Assembly (NCBI RefSeq): GCF_004137795.1
Contig: NZ_NWTM01000003.1
Coordinates: 248,001 to 312,000 of the forward strand
Source of the DNA: Pectobacterium zantedeschiae
Lineage (GTDB): Bacteria > Pseudomonadota > Gammaproteobacteria > Enterobacterales > Enterobacteriaceae
Length of the DNA: 64,000 nucleotides
Reading direction: 5' to 3'
The notes beneath the pieces are model-generated. The model made no database searches, was not told the origin of the DNA, and saw only the letters and a list, made by a program, of their open reading frames with translations. A program made the position numbers and the translations under genes. Below are positions 47,324-61,576 of the stretch, piece after piece. Numbering within the stretch: the stretch's first letter is position 1; the number at the start of each line of letters is the position of its first letter.

Positions 47324-47350
47324 AAAATGCCTGCTCTCGCAGGCATTTTT
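47324..47350 (+). terminator. pelX terminator
   Basis: The stem AAAATGCCTGC/GCAGGCATTTT with a TCTC loop lies 12 bases after the pelX stop and is followed by T residues. Strong rho-independent terminator. Confidence 0.93.
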
Positions 47351-47382
47351 TATCTCTGAGTATGCATAAACTTAAATGCAAA

Positions 47383-47412
47383 AAGGCCAGTCAGAGTGAA
47401 CTGACTGGCCTT
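47383..47412 (-). terminator. atp operon terminator
   Basis: A perfect 12-bp stem (47383-47394 with 47401-47412) and a six-base loop, with TTTT following on the minus strand. It ends the atpIBEFHAGDC transcript after atpC. Confidence 0.92.
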
Positions 47413-47433
47413 CAATTATTGCAAGCTTATCTG

Positions 47434-47853
47434 TTACATCGCTTTTCTGGTCAGCTCGATAACACGCAGCTTCGCGATTGCTTTAGTCAGCTCTGCGGAA
47501 GCCTGAGCATAATCCACATCGCCATGCGAATTGCGGATATGATCTTCGGCTTTGCGTTTCGCTTCCAGCGCACGTGCTTCGTCCAGATCCTGCCCACGGA
47601 TGGCGGTATCAGACAGTACGGTGACGGTGTTAGGTTGCACCTCAAGGATGCCGCCAGAAAGATAAATATACTCTTCCTCACCGTGCTGCTTAACGATACG
47701 AACCATACCAGGCTTAATGGCAGTAAGCAGAGGGGCATGTCCCGGATAAATACCCAGTTCGCCTTCGCTCCCCGTTACCTGGATCTTCTGCACCAGACCG
47801 GAGAACATTTGCTGTTCTGCACTCACGACATCCAGATGGTAAGTCATAGCCAT
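47434..47853 (-). CDS. atpC: ATP synthase F1 subunit epsilon
   Basis: Rotor subunit of F1, 139 residues. The N-terminal beta sandwich ([33 protein letters not shown]) is followed by a two-helix C-terminal arm. It couples rotation of the c ring to catalysis and inhibits the enzyme when the arm is extended. It is the last gene of the atp operon, 19 bp after atpD. Confidence 0.98.
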   Translation of the reverse strand: MAMTYHLDVVSAEQQMFSGLVQKIQVTGSEGELGIYPGHAPLLTAIKPGMVRIVKQHGEEEYIYLSGGILEVQPNTVTVLSDTAIRGQDLDEARALEAKRKAEDHIRNSHGDVDYAQASAELTKAIAKLRVIELTRKAM

Positions 47854-47872
47854 GTCACCCTCCTACAAGGCG

Positions 47873-50166
<2,294 letters not shown>

Positions 50167-50218
50167 CTTTGCTTCTCCTCAAAGCCTTGCGGCCTGCTTT
50201 ACAGCAGGCCACCGGGCG

Positions 50219-51760
50219 TTACCAGGACTGGGTTGCCTTAAAAGTATCGAGGATGCCTTTAAACTTGCCCTCGATCTCATCGTTATAAGCGCCAGTCTGG
50301 TCGATTTGTTGCAGAAGTTCGCCATGCTCACGGTCAGCGTAAGCCAGCAGAGCCGCTTCAAAGCTACCGACTTTTGACAGCTCAACATCTTCCAGATAAC
50401 CACGTTCCGCCGCAAACAGAACCAGAGACTGCTGTGCGACAGACATCGGCGCATACTGTTTCTGTTTCAACAGCTCGGTCACTTTCTGACCGTGGCTCAA
50501 CTGCTTACGGGTTGCATCATCAAGATCGGAAGCGAACTGAGAGAACGCTGCCAGCTCACGATACTGTGCCAGAGCGGTACGAATACCACCGGACAGTTTC
50601 TTCATGATCTTGGTCTGTGCTGCACCACCCACACGGGATACGGAGATCCCTGGGTTAACCGCAGGACGAATACCGGCGTTAAACAGGTTGGATTCCAGGA
50701 AGATCTGACCATCGGTAATCGAAATTACGTTGGTCGGAACGAACGCAGAAACGTCACCTGCTTGGGTTTCGATGATTGGCAGAGCCGTCAACGAACCGGT
50801 TTTTCCCTTCACTTCACCCTTGGTGAATGCTTCAACGTAATCGGCGTTAACACGCGATGCACGCTCCAACAAACGGGAGTGGAGATAGAAAACGTCACCA
50901 GGGTAGGCTTCACGACCTGGCGGACGACGGAGCAGCAGAGAAATCTGACGATAAGCAACGGCCTGTTTAGACAGGTCATCATAAATAATCAGCGCATCTT
51001 CACCACGGTCACGGAAATACTCACCCATCGCACAACCGGCATACGGTGCCAGATATTGCAGAGCAGCAGATTCAGACGCAGTAGCGACGACGACAATGGT
51101 ATTTTCCAGTGCGCCATGCTCTTCCAGCTTACGCACCACGTTAGAAATCGTGGAGGCTTTCTGGCCGATAGCAACGTACACACATTTGATACCGGAATCA
51201 CGCTGGTTGATGATGGCATCGATGGCCAGCGCGGTTTTACCCGTCTGACGGTCACCGATAATCAGCTCACGCTGACCACGACCGATTGGAATCATGGCAT
51301 CAACAGACTTATAGCCCGTCTGTACCGGCTCATCAACGGACTGACGTTCGATAACGCCAGGCGCAATCGCTTCAACCGCAGAGAAACCGTCATGATCCAG
51401 AGCGCCTTTACCGTCAATCGGTGCGCCCAGCGTGTTGACCACGCGACCCAGCAGGCCACGGCCAACTGGAACTTCAAGAATACGGCCGGTGCATTTTACT
51501 TTCATGCCTTCAGCCAGATCCGCATACGGCCCCATCACTACCGCACCAACGGAGTCGCGCTCCAGGTTCAGTGCGATCGCATAACGGTTACCCGGCAGAG
51601 AGATCATCTCTCCCTGCATCACGTCTGCCAGACCGTGGACGCGGATGATTCCGTCACTAACGGAAACAATAGTACCTTCATTGTGAGCTTCGCTCACCAC
51701 ATTGAACTGAGCAATGCGCTGCTTGATCAGTTCGCTGATTTCGGTGGAATTCAGTTGCAT
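50219..51760 (-). CDS. atpA: ATP synthase F1 subunit alpha
   Basis: Non-catalytic nucleotide-binding subunit of F1, 513 residues as in E. coli. Walker A is GDRQTGKT (about 169-176), and the C-terminal region contains the arginine-finger stretch [14 protein letters not shown]. It forms the hexamer with beta. A long antisense open frame covers much of the gene but shows no family features. Confidence 0.99.
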   Translation of the reverse strand: MQLNSTEISELIKQRIAQFNVVSEAHNEGTIVSVSDGIIRVHGLADVMQGEMISLPGNRYAIALNLERDSVGAVVMGPYADLAEGMKVKCTGRILEVPVGRGLLGRVVNTLGAPIDGKGALDHDGFSAVEAIAPGVIERQSVDEPVQTGYKSVDAMIPIGRGQRELIIGDRQTGKTALAIDAIINQRDSGIKCVYVAIGQKASTISNVVRKLEEHGALENTIVVVATASESAALQYLAPYAGCAMGEYFRDRGEDALIIYDDLSKQAVAYRQISLLLRRPPGREAYPGDVFYLHSRLLERASRVNADYVEAFTKGEVKGKTGSLTALPIIETQAGDVSAFVPTNVISITDGQIFLESNLFNAGIRPAVNPGISVSRVGGAAQTKIMKKLSGGIRTALAQYRELAAFSQFASDLDDATRKQLSHGQKVTELLKQKQYAPMSVAQQSLVLFAAERGYLEDVELSKVGSFEAALLAYADREHGELLQQIDQTGAYNDEIEGKFKGILDTFKATQSW

Positions 51761-51772
51761 GCTCCAGTCCCC

Positions 51773-52306
51773 TTAAGACTGCAAGACGTCTGCCAGACGT
51801 TCCAGACGACCGCGAATGCTGCCATCTATCACCATATCGCCCGCGCGAATAACCACGCCAGCCATGACAGACTTATCAATTTTGCAATTCAGCTTCACTT
51901 TGCGTGACAGACGTTTTTCCATAGCATCAGCGATCTTCGACAGCTGCTGCTCATTCAACGTGTTGGCAGAAATCACATCAACGTCAACCGTCGATTCTAG
52001 TGCTGCCCGCAGTTGAATAAATTGTTCCAGTACTTCAGTAAGCACTGGTAAACGTCCGTTCTCGGCCATCACCTTAATCAGGTTCTGACCGGCTTCATCA
52101 AGTTGATCACCACAAACGGCAATGAACGTTTTCGACAGCTCAATGGGTGCTACCGCACCAGAAAGCAATTCGGCAATCTGTTCATTGCGCGCTACTTCGG
52201 CCGAAAACGCCAGCATATCCTGCCAGCGATCCAAGGCCTGATTCTCAACCGCAAAGTCAAAAGCTGCTTTGGCGTAGGGGCGAGCTACCGTGACAAATTC
52301 AGACAT
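51773..52306 (-). CDS. atpH: ATP synthase F1 subunit delta
   Basis: Peripheral stalk cap of 177 residues linking F1 alpha subunits to the b dimer. The N-terminal six-helix bundle starts with [14 protein letters not shown], and the C terminus has the family end [15 protein letters not shown]. It lies 14 bp after atpF and 12 bp before atpA. Confidence 0.98.
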   Translation of the reverse strand: MSEFVTVARPYAKAAFDFAVENQALDRWQDMLAFSAEVARNEQIAELLSGAVAPIELSKTFIAVCGDQLDEAGQNLIKVMAENGRLPVLTEVLEQFIQLRAALESTVDVDVISANTLNEQQLSKIADAMEKRLSRKVKLNCKIDKSVMAGVVIRAGDMVIDGSIRGRLERLADVLQS

Positions 52307-52320
52307 CAGCCCCTCCCTCC

Positions 52321-52791
52321 TTACAGTTCAGCGACCAGTTTATCAACGATGTCGCTGTTAGCAGCTTCATCCACGGAACGTTCAATAATTTTCTCGGCAC
52401 CGGCAATCGCCAATACGGCAACTTGCTTACGCAGCTCTTCACGAGCACGTTTACGTTCGGCTTCGATTTCAGCCTGCGCCTGCGCCACAATCTTGTTACG
52501 TTCAGCTTCCGCTTCAGCTTTCGCCTCATCCAGGATCTGAGCACGGCGTTTGTTCGCCTGCTCGATGATAACCTGAGCATCCGCTTTCGCTTTCTTCAGT
52601 TGATCTGTCGCATTGGCCTGAGCCAAGTTCAAATCTTTTTTGGCACGTTCAGCAGAAGCCAGACCGTCAGCAATTTCTTTCTGACGTTTCTCGATGGCTG
52701 CCATCATCGGCGGCCATACATACTTCATGCAGAACCAGACAAACAGGACGAACGCAATGGCCTGGCCGAGGATTGTTGCATTAATATTCAC
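52321..52791 (-). CDS. atpF: ATP synthase Fo subunit b
   Basis: Peripheral stalk protein of 156 residues. One N-terminal membrane helix ([24 protein letters not shown]) is followed by a long charged coiled coil that forms a dimer up to F1. It holds alpha/beta still against rotation. It lies between atpE and atpH. Confidence 0.98.
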   Translation of the reverse strand: MNINATILGQAIAFVLFVWFCMKYVWPPMMAAIEKRQKEIADGLASAERAKKDLNLAQANATDQLKKAKADAQVIIEQANKRRAQILDEAKAEAEAERNKIVAQAQAEIEAERKRAREELRKQVAVLAIAGAEKIIERSVDEAANSDIVDKLVAEL

Positions 52792-52854
52792 AGCACAATG
52801 CCTCTTTCAAAGTTAAATAAGTTGATGTTTTAACCTCAGCAGAAAACATTCTGC

Positions 52855-53112
<258 letters not shown>

Positions 53113-53143
53113 TCAGTTAAAAACGTTATTTGTTGAAAGAAAA

Positions 53144-54350
<1,207 letters not shown>

Positions 54351-54973
54351 GACGTTTGCTCTCTCCGTACCTTTTCAGAGGTATACTGAATGACGTATAA
54401 AACTGCCTTTACACCACTGAGTCAAGCAGCAAAAAACGAGCAAATTATACGGGTCATACCTGCGAATTCAATCGATAAGTAGCGAAAAGGTGAACAATTA
54501 TTTAAATTTCTTTCTGAAGCCGCATTTTTGCTAACAATCATCCCTGCTCATGTCTGGTGTAATTAATTTCTAAAGCCCTCCAATCTGTGATGCGACTCAC
54601 ATAAAAGGCTTTAGAGGTATTTATAACAGAACGTGTTTTTTTTTGTCTTTAGCAAAACAAGCTATTTATTTTATTTAACTTCAATAACTTAATAAAAAAA
54701 CCATTCAAAAAATGCAACAAACAACGTTTCAACTACCTATTGACATTATTGATATCGTTTTTTCACTCAATTAACACAAAAATAACTAATTTTTGATGCC
54801 CATGATTTATTTTCGCTCGTTATTATTCAGCACGAAAGTAAAAGAACGGCACAGAAAAAACAAAGATGTAAAATTTCAGTGATCGCGATACGTTTTCAAA
54901 CGATGCTCACCATGAACGAGGCGGCAGCCTGGTACGCAATATTTAGTTATAATTTTTTTGATAAAAGACAAAA
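54351..54973. other. 623-bp AT-rich region between rsmG and atpI
   Basis: Both flanking genes are on the minus strand, so this must hold the atp operon promoter. The middle (about 54600-54830) is very AT-rich with T and A runs. No gene or clear stable hairpin was seen apart from a 5-bp TACCT/AGGTA stem near 54368. The matching gap in E. coli is of similar size and carries the atp promoters. Confidence 0.6.
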
Positions 54974-55594
54974 TTAGTTTGGTTTAAGTACAACCAAATG
55001 GCGTTCACCTTCCAGATCGGGAACAGATAAACGGACGACCTGATCTAATAAGACACCTTGTGGCAAAGATGACAACTCATCCTCTGGAAGTACGCCTTTT
55101 AGGGCATAAAACCGCCCTGCCGGTCTGGCTGGAAGATGATTGCACCAGCTAATCATATCCTGCAACGAGGCGAATGCCCGGCTGATCACCCCATCAAAAG
55201 GCGGCTCTGCCGGAAATGCTTCAACACGACTCTGTACTGGCGTGATGTTCTCAAGCTGTAGTTCATGCTGTACCTGCCGTAGGAAACGCACGCGTTTACC
55301 TAGGCTGTCCAGCAAGGTGAAATGCGACTCTGGGCGGACAATCGCCAAAGGAATACCAGGCAATCCAGGTCCTGTTCCCACATCGATAAAACGCTGTCCG
55401 TGTAAATGCGGCTCGACCACGATACTGTCCATGATATGGCGGACAAGCATTTGCTGCGGATCGCGTACAGATGTCAGGTTATAAGCTTTATTCCACTTAT
55501 TCAGCATGTCAACATACTGTATCAGAAGATCTTTTTGCTTATCTGAAATCACAATGCCAGCCGCGTTTAGCAGATTATCGAGTGTGTTGCGCAC
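54974..55594 (-). CDS. rsmG: 16S rRNA m7G527 methyltransferase RsmG (GidB)
   Basis: SAM-dependent methyltransferase of 206 residues that methylates G527 of 16S rRNA; loss gives low-level streptomycin resistance. The SAM-binding motif is [17 protein letters not shown], preceded by [12 protein letters not shown]. The start is a GTG at 55594, which gives the family N terminus ([12 protein letters not shown]). A terminator lies between it and mnmG, so it may depend partly on readthrough. Confidence 0.96.
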   Translation of the reverse strand: MRNTLDNLLNAAGIVISDKQKDLLIQYVDMLNKWNKAYNLTSVRDPQQMLVRHIMDSIVVEPHLHGQRFIDVGTGPGLPGIPLAIVRPESHFTLLDSLGKRVRFLRQVQHELQLENITPVQSRVEAFPAEPPFDGVISRAFASLQDMISWCNHLPARPAGRFYALKGVLPEDELSSLPQGVLLDQVVRLSVPDLEGERHLVVLKPN

Positions 55595-55632
55595 AATAAT
55601 ATCCCGATGAAAAATATGAAGTTAATAATAAA

Positions 55633-55654
55633 AATAGCCGGATAACCGGCTATT
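55633..55654 (-). terminator. mnmG terminator
   Basis: The 9-bp stem AATAGCCGG/CCGGCTATT with an ATAA loop, followed on the minus strand by TTTTTATTATT. It lies between mnmG and rsmG. Confidence 0.88.
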
Positions 55655-55676
55655 TAGGGGATAAGTTTACCTTAAA

Positions 55677-57566
55677 TCAGGCGCTGCGGCGCAGCAGACC
55701 CTGTTTTTTAAGCCAGATCAGCAGAATTGAGATAGCCGCAGGCGTAATACCGGAAATACGCGAGGCTTGACCGATGGACGAAGGTTTGTGATCGTTCAGC
55801 TTGGCAATAACCTCATTGGACAATCCACTCACCTGTTTGTAATCCAGATCGGCAGGCAGAAGCGCATTTTCATTGCGCAGCTGCTTCTCAATCTCATCCT
55901 GTTGACGAGCAATATACCCTTCGTATTTGACCTGAATTTCAACCTGTTCAGCCGCCTGCTCGTCAGTTAACCCCGGAGCAAACAGCGGTAGCGCAGTAAG
56001 CTGAACGTAATCGACTTCTGGCCGACGTAGCAGTTCTTCACCGTTAGCTTCACGCGACAAAGGCGTTTTCAGCAGCGAATTGACCTGATCTAGCTGCTCA
56101 GATTGCGGGTGAACATGGATGTCACGCAGACGCTGGCGCTCTTTCTCAATGCTCTCAAGCTTCTCATTGAAACGTGCCCAGCGATGATCGTCGACCATTC
56201 CAAGTTCACGACCCATTTCAGTCAAACGCAGATCGGCGTTATCCTCGCGCAACATCAGACGGTATTCAGCACGTGACGTAAACATACGGTAGGGCTCTTT
56301 CGTACCCAGCGTACAGAGATCGTCGACCAGCACGCCAAGATAGGCCTGATCGCGACGCGGTGACCAGCCTTCCTTATCGGCAGCCAGACGAGCCGCATTT
56401 AGCCCTGCCAACATACCCTGCGCTGCGGCTTCCTCATATCCTGTTGTTCCGTTGATTTGTCCGGCAAAGAACAGGCCATGAACGAATTTGTTTTCCAGCG
56501 TAGGCTTCAGATCGCGAGGATCGAAGAAATCATACTCAATTGCATATCCAGGACGAACAATGCGCGCATTTTCCATCCCTTCCATTGAGCGAACAATTTG
56601 CCACTGGACGTCAAATGGCAAACTGGTTGAGATCCCATTGGGATAAATTTCGTTACTGGTCAATCCTTCTGGCTCGAGAAAGATCTGATGCGTGTTTCGA
56701 TCGGCAAAGCGCATCACTTTGTCTTCGATCGATGGGCAATAGCGTGGGCCGATCCCTTCGATGATCCCGGCATACATTGGGCTACGATCCAGATTATTAC
56801 GGATCACATCATGTGTTTTCTCATTGGTATGCGTGATGTAACACGGCATTTGCGCTGGATGCTGGCTTGCGTTCCCCAAGAATGAGAAAACCGGCATTGG
56901 ATTGTCACCGTGCTGTTGTGCTAGCACGCTAAAATCAATCGTTCTGGCATCAATACGTGGTGGTGTACCCGTTTTCAGGCGGTTGACGCGCAGAGGCAGT
57001 TCACGCAGGCGACGTGCTAGCGGAATAGAAGGCGGATCGCCTGCACGTCCACCGCTGTAGTTATCCAACCCGATGTGAATCTTGCCATCAAGAAAAGTGC
57101 CGACCGTTAATACCACGGCCTTCGCACGAAATTTTAGTCCCATTTGGGTAACAGCACCGACGACACGATCGTTTTCCACGATCAGATCGTCAACAGCCTG
57201 CTGGAAGATCATCAGGTTTGGCTGATTTTCCAGTGCGGTGCGTACAGCCTGACGATAGAGCACGCGATCCGCTTGCGCGCGCGTTGCTCTGACTGCTGGG
57301 CCTTTACTGCTGTTTAGTATCCTAAACTGTATTCCTGCCTGATCGACGGCTCGCGCCATCAACCCTCCCATGGCATCGATCTCTTTAACCAGATGGCCTT
57401 TTCCAATACCGCCGATCGCCGGGTTACAAGACATTTGTCCTAGCGTATCAATATTGTGAGTGAGTAAAAGCGTCTGTTGGCCCATTCGGGCAGAAGCCAT
57501 TGCTGCTTCTGTTCCGGCATGACCGCCACCAATTACGATGACGTCAAATGGATCTGGATAAAACAT
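55677..57566 (-). CDS. mnmG: tRNA U34 modification enzyme MnmG (GidA)
   Basis: FAD protein of 629 residues that, with MnmE, adds the carboxymethylaminomethyl group to U34 of some tRNAs. The FAD site is [13 protein letters not shown] at about 10-22; conserved [19 protein letters not shown] follows, and the C-terminal helical domain ends in the family pattern [23 protein letters not shown] ribosome site precedes the ATG. It is transcribed away from oriC, as in E. coli, where its transcription affects origin firing. Confidence 0.98.
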   Translation of the reverse strand: MFYPDPFDVIVIGGGHAGTEAAMASARMGQQTLLLTHNIDTLGQMSCNPAIGGIGKGHLVKEIDAMGGLMARAVDQAGIQFRILNSSKGPAVRATRAQADRVLYRQAVRTALENQPNLMIFQQAVDDLIVENDRVVGAVTQMGLKFRAKAVVLTVGTFLDGKIHIGLDNYSGGRAGDPPSIPLARRLRELPLRVNRLKTGTPPRIDARTIDFSVLAQQHGDNPMPVFSFLGNASQHPAQMPCYITHTNEKTHDVIRNNLDRSPMYAGIIEGIGPRYCPSIEDKVMRFADRNTHQIFLEPEGLTSNEIYPNGISTSLPFDVQWQIVRSMEGMENARIVRPGYAIEYDFFDPRDLKPTLENKFVHGLFFAGQINGTTGYEEAAAQGMLAGLNAARLAADKEGWSPRRDQAYLGVLVDDLCTLGTKEPYRMFTSRAEYRLMLREDNADLRLTEMGRELGMVDDHRWARFNEKLESIEKERQRLRDIHVHPQSEQLDQVNSLLKTPLSREANGEELLRRPEVDYVQLTALPLFAPGLTDEQAAEQVEIQVKYEGYIARQQDEIEKQLRNENALLPADLDYKQVSGLSNEVIAKLNDHKPSSIGQASRISGITPAAISILLIWLKKQGLLRRSA

Positions 57567-57668
57567 GGTACTGCTCCTCGCATTATTGCGAATGATTAGT
57601 GGCGAACGATCGTTATTTGCCCTGGGACGGGGATTCTACTCAACTTTGAGCCAACGACCAAGTCCGTT

Positions 57669-57934
57669 GGATCCTCGTTAATTAAAGAAAGATCTTTTTA
57701 TTTAAAGATCTCTTTATTAGATCTCTTATTAGGATCGTCATGTGGTGTGGATAAGTGATTATTCACATTAAAGATCAAGAGAATGGCGTTGATCCTTACC
57801 TGTGAATGATCGGTGATCCTAGCCAGTATAAGCTGGGATCTTAATGCGGGTTTATGCACAGGACAAAAAACATACTCGGGTTGTTATTGGGATAACTACT
57901 GCTTTTACACCTGAAATAAGCATAGTTATCCACA
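57669..57934. other. oriC: chromosomal replication origin oriC
   Basis: Located between mnmG and mioC as in E. coli. Left to right: GGATCC at 57669; three 13-mers with GATCT starts at 57691-57703, 57707-57719 and 57720-57732 (the last reads GATCTCTTATTAG); DnaA box R1 TGTGGATAA at 57746-57754; TTATTCACA at 57759-57767; R5M-like TGTGAATGA at 57801-57809; R2-like TTATGCACA at 57852-57860; an R3-like TTGGGATAA at 57887-57895; and R4 TTATCCACA at 57926-57934. GATC sites are dense, consistent with Dam/SeqA control. Most of the E. coli core (for example ATGATCGGTGATCC) is kept. Confidence 0.96.
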
Positions 57935-57956
57935 TTCAACTGCCGAATATTTCATC

Positions 57957-58400
57957 TTATTTGAGTAAATTAACCCACGATCCTAGCCATTCTTCTGCTG
58001 GATCTTCTGGAATTTGATGCTGCGTGATGTCGATCTCGAGGACTTCACCGATCCGTTTAGCCCCTAATTGTGCTAGTACACGATCCGCTGTTCGGATCGC
58101 GCCACAGAACGTGTCGTACTCTTTACTACCGATCCCCACTGCACCGAAACTCACCTGAGAAAGATTGGGCTTTTGCTGTTCCAACTGTTCAAACAGCGCT
58201 TTCAGGTTGTCAGGGAATTCTCCGGCACCGTGTGTAGACGTTACCAGTAGCCATATACCGCTTTCAGGCAATGCATCAAGCGTGGGGCCATGGAGGGTTT
58301 CAGTGGAAAAATCATCCTTTTCCAGCAGTTCAGCCAAATGCTCTGCTACATATTCGGCGCTGCCAAGAGTACTGCCACTGATTAAGGTAATGTCTGCCAT
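57957..58400 (-). CDS. mioC: flavodoxin-like protein MioC
   Basis: FMN-binding protein of 147 residues. The flavodoxin P-loop is SGSTLGSAEYVAEHLAE, and STHGAGEFPDNL and FGAVGIGSKEYDTFCGA contact the flavin. The start at 58400 (MADITL) matches the family. E. coli MioC has been tied to biotin synthase activity in vitro. The gene is transcribed into oriC, and a consensus DnaA box lies in its promoter, so initiation and mioC transcription are linked. Confidence 0.95.
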   Translation of the reverse strand: MADITLISGSTLGSAEYVAEHLAELLEKDDFSTETLHGPTLDALPESGIWLLVTSTHGAGEFPDNLKALFEQLEQQKPNLSQVSFGAVGIGSKEYDTFCGAIRTADRVLAQLGAKRIGEVLEIDITQHQIPEDPAEEWLGSWVNLLK

Positions 58401-58459
58401 AGCGATCCCATCTGATAAAAGACGGGACATTGTACGCTGTGATCTGGCTGGGATCTACC

Positions 58460-58468
58460 TGTGGATAA
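58460..58468 (-). promoter_or_regulatory. DnaA box in the mioC promoter
   Basis: TGTGGATAA on the plus strand is a perfect consensus box (TTATCCACA) on the minus strand. It lies 60-68 bases before the mioC start. DnaA represses mioC in E. coli through a box in the same place. Confidence 0.85.
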
Positions 58469-58489
58469 TATGAGTATAGGAAAAAAGTA

Positions 58490-58951
58490 CTACGGCGCGA
58501 TCGTCCGCATAATCGGGTTTTGCAGGGAGATGAGCGTTTCGGTGGACTGAATTTCATCAATTGTTTGGATCTTGTTGATAAGTACGTGTTGCAGCGCTTC
58601 GATCGAGCGGCACATGACCTTAATAAAGATACTGTAATGCCCGGTGGTGTAGTAAGCCTCGACCACTTCTTCCAGGTTGTTTAACTTTTCCAGCGCCGAG
58701 GGATAATCTTTAGCACTTTTCAGAATGATGCCGATAAAGCAGCACACGTCATAGCCCAGCTGTTTCGGATTTACATCCAGACGCGTGCCGACAATGATGC
58801 CCGCCTGCTTCATTTTTTCTACCCGAACGTGGATCGTACCTGGACTGACGGAAAACTGCTTTGCCAGTTCGGCATAAGGGGTACGCGCATTTTCCATTAA
58901 GGCGGAAAGAATGCCGCGATCGAGATTATCGATCTGATAAATTTCTGCCAC
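58490..58951 (-). CDS. asnC: Lrp/AsnC-family regulator AsnC
   Basis: Asparagine-responsive regulator of 153 residues. The N-terminal helix-turn-helix (NLDRGILSALMENARTPYAEL, SPGTIHVRVEKM) is followed by the ACT-like ligand domain (YDVCCFIGIILKSAKDYPSAL). It activates asnA when asparagine is scarce. The start is a GTG at 58951, six bases after GGAGG. It is divergent from asnA across a 152-bp control region with a 20-bp dyad. Confidence 0.95.
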   Translation of the reverse strand: MAEIYQIDNLDRGILSALMENARTPYAELAKQFSVSPGTIHVRVEKMKQAGIIVGTRLDVNPKQLGYDVCCFIGIILKSAKDYPSALEKLNNLEEVVEAYYTTGHYSIFIKVMCRSIEALQHVLINKIQTIDEIQSTETLISLQNPIMRTIAP

Positions 58952-58979
58952 TTTGAGCCTCCTATTTTAGCGAATAATG

Positions 58980-58999
58980 ATTTTATACCGCTATAAAAT
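58980..58999. promoter_or_regulatory. candidate AsnC operator dyad
   Basis: ATTTTATACCGCTATAAAAT has 8-bp perfect arms around CCGC and lies between the divergent asnC and asnA starts. This is the place where AsnC is expected to bind. It also contains TATAAAAT, so overlap with a -10 element is possible. Confidence 0.6.
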
Positions 59000-59103
59000 G
59001 ACGGATTAAAAGCACAAGTGCAATTTATCCATAAGATTATTGAATGACTAGCGGTTTTTATTGCTTAATGAACAACTAAATACGATGAATAAGAGACGCG
59101 GCA

Positions 59104-60096
59104 ATGAAAAAGCAATACATCGAAAAGCAGCAGCAAATCAGCTTCGTTAAATCTTTCTTCTCCAGCCAACTGGAGCAGCTTCTGGGATTGATTGAAGTCC
59201 AGGCGCCGATTCTCAGCCGTATCGGCGATGGCACGCAGGATAACTTGTCTGGTACAGAAAAAGCGGTGCAGGTTAAGGTTAAAGCCTTACCGGATGCCAC
59301 ATTTGAAGTGGTGCACTCACTGGCGAAATGGAAACGTAAAACACTGGGCGCGTATGATTTTAGCTTCGGTGAAGGGATTTATACCCACATGAAGGCGCTG
59401 CGCCCAGACGAAGATCGCCTGAGCCCAATCCACTCGGTTTATGTCGATCAGTGGGATTGGGAGCGCGTGATGGGGGATGGCGAGCGTAATGCCGAATATC
59501 TGAAATCGACGGTCACGCGTATTTATCAGGGTATTAAAGCGACTGAGGCTGCGGTACATCAGGCATTTGGCATTCAGCCTTTCCTGCCAGAGCAGATTCA
59601 TTTTGTGCATACCGAAACGCTGCTGAAGCGCTATCCCGATCTGGACGCCAAAGGGCGTGAGCGAGCTATCGCTAAAGAACTGGGTGCGGTATTCCTGATT
59701 GGGATTGGCGGCAAGCTGTCCAGTGGACATTCTCACGATGTGCGTGCACCGGATTATGATGACTGGACGACGCCAGGCGAGCAGGAGTTGGCGGGTTTGA
59801 ACGGCGATATCGTTGTATGGAACCCGGTTCTGAACGATGCATTTGAGATTTCATCCATGGGGATCCGCGTGGATGCGGAAGCCCTGACACGCCAGCTGGC
59901 GTTGACGCAGGATGAAGAACGTCTGAAGTTGGAATGGCATCAGGCGCTGCTGCGCGGTGAGATGCCACAAACGATTGGCGGGGGAATCGGTCAGTCTCGC
60001 CTTGTCATGCTGTTGCTGCAATTGCCGCACATTGGTCAGGTTCAGTGCGGCGTATGGCCACAGCCGCTACGTGAGTCGGTTTCCGGCCTGCTTTAA
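59104..60096 (+). CDS. asnA: aspartate-ammonia ligase AsnA
   Basis: Makes asparagine from aspartate, ammonia and ATP; 330 residues as in E. coli. It is related to class II aminoacyl-tRNA synthetases. Visible family stretches include [18 protein letters not shown] near residue 40, [14 protein letters not shown] and the C-terminal [14 protein letters not shown] motif 3-like loop with its ATP arginine. Controlled by AsnC. Its last bases overlap the convergent viaA by 4 bp. Confidence 0.98.
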   Translation: MKKQYIEKQQQISFVKSFFSSQLEQLLGLIEVQAPILSRIGDGTQDNLSGTEKAVQVKVKALPDATFEVVHSLAKWKRKTLGAYDFSFGEGIYTHMKALRPDEDRLSPIHSVYVDQWDWERVMGDGERNAEYLKSTVTRIYQGIKATEAAVHQAFGIQPFLPEQIHFVHTETLLKRYPDLDAKGRERAIAKELGAVFLIGIGGKLSSGHSHDVRAPDYDDWTTPGEQELAGLNGDIVVWNPVLNDAFEISSMGIRVDAEALTRQLALTQDEERLKLEWHQALLRGEMPQTIGGGIGQSRLVMLLLQLPHIGQVQCGVWPQPLRESVSGLL

Positions 60097-61571
60097 TACG
60101 CTTTGCCGTGCTGCCAGCGGCGCATTAAGCGGCTTTTTAACCCGGTATCAAAGCGCCAGATATGGTCAAAGATGTGCATGATGCCGGGTTTGCCATGATC
60201 GGACATCGCTACAGCATGGAAACGATGCTGTAGCTGCTTCTGACGGCTTTTCACCTTATTTACCACCTCATCCGGCAATCGCTGGGCGATAAAATCCGAA
60301 ATCACCACGGCGTCGGCATCATGCCAAAGTGCGTCATCCATCTTATCCAGCAGTGCTGACAGACAGGCACTCATATCCGTACCGCCGCGGAAGGACTGGA
60401 TGAGAAAACGTATCGCCTGCTCTAAGCCATCCTCAGACGTCAGCTCATACTTCACCACGCCAGTAGAAAACAGCATGATGTAGCAGCGGCGGTTATCGGC
60501 GAGCGCGATGCGCATCAGCGCCAGACAAAAGGCTTTGGCGCAACGTTCATTAAACCCCCCCATAGAACCCGAGGTGTCAACGCAGACAATAAACGGGCCA
60601 CGCGGCTGCTGTTCGTTTTGTTGATGAACAACAGGGCGTTCGGTGACTTTCTCACGCCAGCTCTCACCTTGTAAGCGATAGGTCAGCAACCGGTGCTCCA
60701 GCAGGCGACGATAAAATTCGTATTCCAGTTCACTGATGCCCAAGGTCACCAGCTCAGTCGGCATCAAACGCAGGATATCATCGCTCTGATGCACACCGCT
60801 TACCTGCTCAGGCACGGTGGCCGGCTCTCGTACTCTTACCCGGAAGGCTTCTTGTGGCGCTTCCTGTGTGAGAATAGATTTGGTCTCCCGGCTACGTCCT
60901 AACCGTTCCGCCAACTTCTGTAATGCAGGCTGACGTTGCAGGAAAGCGCCGAAATCCAGTAATGGGCGTGGATCGGTGTGAATACGCTGTGCGGCGCTAA
61001 GATCCCATAGCCGACCGGCTGCGTTTTCATTTTCGGCCAAAATCGGTTCGAGTTTACCGCTAAGGGTCAGGCGTTGTTGCAGTTCATCCAGCAGAATTTC
61101 CCGCTCCTGATCCATCAATTGCTGATGCAGTGAAACGGTTTGCAGTGTCAGGCTCAGCCTCCAGCGCTGAAGAAAGAGTGCGTGGAGTCCACTCGTTATC
61201 TTCTGCCCTAAGGTTCTCTCTGGAGAAGTAATAATCTGTGATGCCTGCGTCAAAAACGGTGATTCCACGTTGCTCAGCGTATCCATAATCGCAGGCAGGC
61301 GTGTTTGGAAGGCCTGGTTGTCGATCGATTGTGAACGTTGGTAGCAGCTAAATTCTTTTTCCAGCTCTGGTGGTACCTGTGTGGTACGCAGGCGCTGCTT
61401 TAAAGTTTCTTTCCAGTGAGGGAGGTCGTTGAGTAACGCAGATTTCAGGCTGGGATACTTTTCAAAGAAAAAAGCGAGCTGCGGTGTCGCCAGCAGCGTG
61501 ACGACAAGATCGTCTAGCAGCTCGTTTTCATCGATAGACAGCAGCATTTCCAGTGATTCCAGCGTGATCAT
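60093..61571 (-). CDS. viaA: VWA-domain protein ViaA
   Basis: Partner of the RavA ATPase, 492 residues. The C-terminal von Willebrand A domain has the metal-ion site [10 protein letters not shown] with the later FRGGTDMS. The N-terminal ~300 residues are helical. RavA-ViaA acts as a chaperone-like pair on membrane and iron-sulfur proteins and alters aminoglycoside sensitivity in E. coli. It starts 5 bp after the ravA stop. Confidence 0.95.
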   Translation of the reverse strand: MITLESLEMLLSIDENELLDDLVVTLLATPQLAFFFEKYPSLKSALLNDLPHWKETLKQRLRTTQVPPELEKEFSCYQRSQSIDNQAFQTRLPAIMDTLSNVESPFLTQASQIITSPERTLGQKITSGLHALFLQRWRLSLTLQTVSLHQQLMDQEREILLDELQQRLTLSGKLEPILAENENAAGRLWDLSAAQRIHTDPRPLLDFGAFLQRQPALQKLAERLGRSRETKSILTQEAPQEAFRVRVREPATVPEQVSGVHQSDDILRLMPTELVTLGISELEYEFYRRLLEHRLLTYRLQGESWREKVTERPVVHQQNEQQPRGPFIVCVDTSGSMGGFNERCAKAFCLALMRIALADNRRCYIMLFSTGVVKYELTSEDGLEQAIRFLIQSFRGGTDMSACLSALLDKMDDALWHDADAVVISDFIAQRLPDEVVNKVKSRQKQLQHRFHAVAMSDHGKPGIMHIFDHIWRFDTGLKSRLMRRWQHGKAY

Positions 61572-61576
61572 CGGCG

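Noticed and set aside
50492-51907. A 471-codon open frame antisense to atpA and atpH
   Set aside because: It is a shadow of the conserved atp genes: no family features, low-complexity Thr/Asn/Arg composition and no ribosome site. Conservation of atpA explains it.
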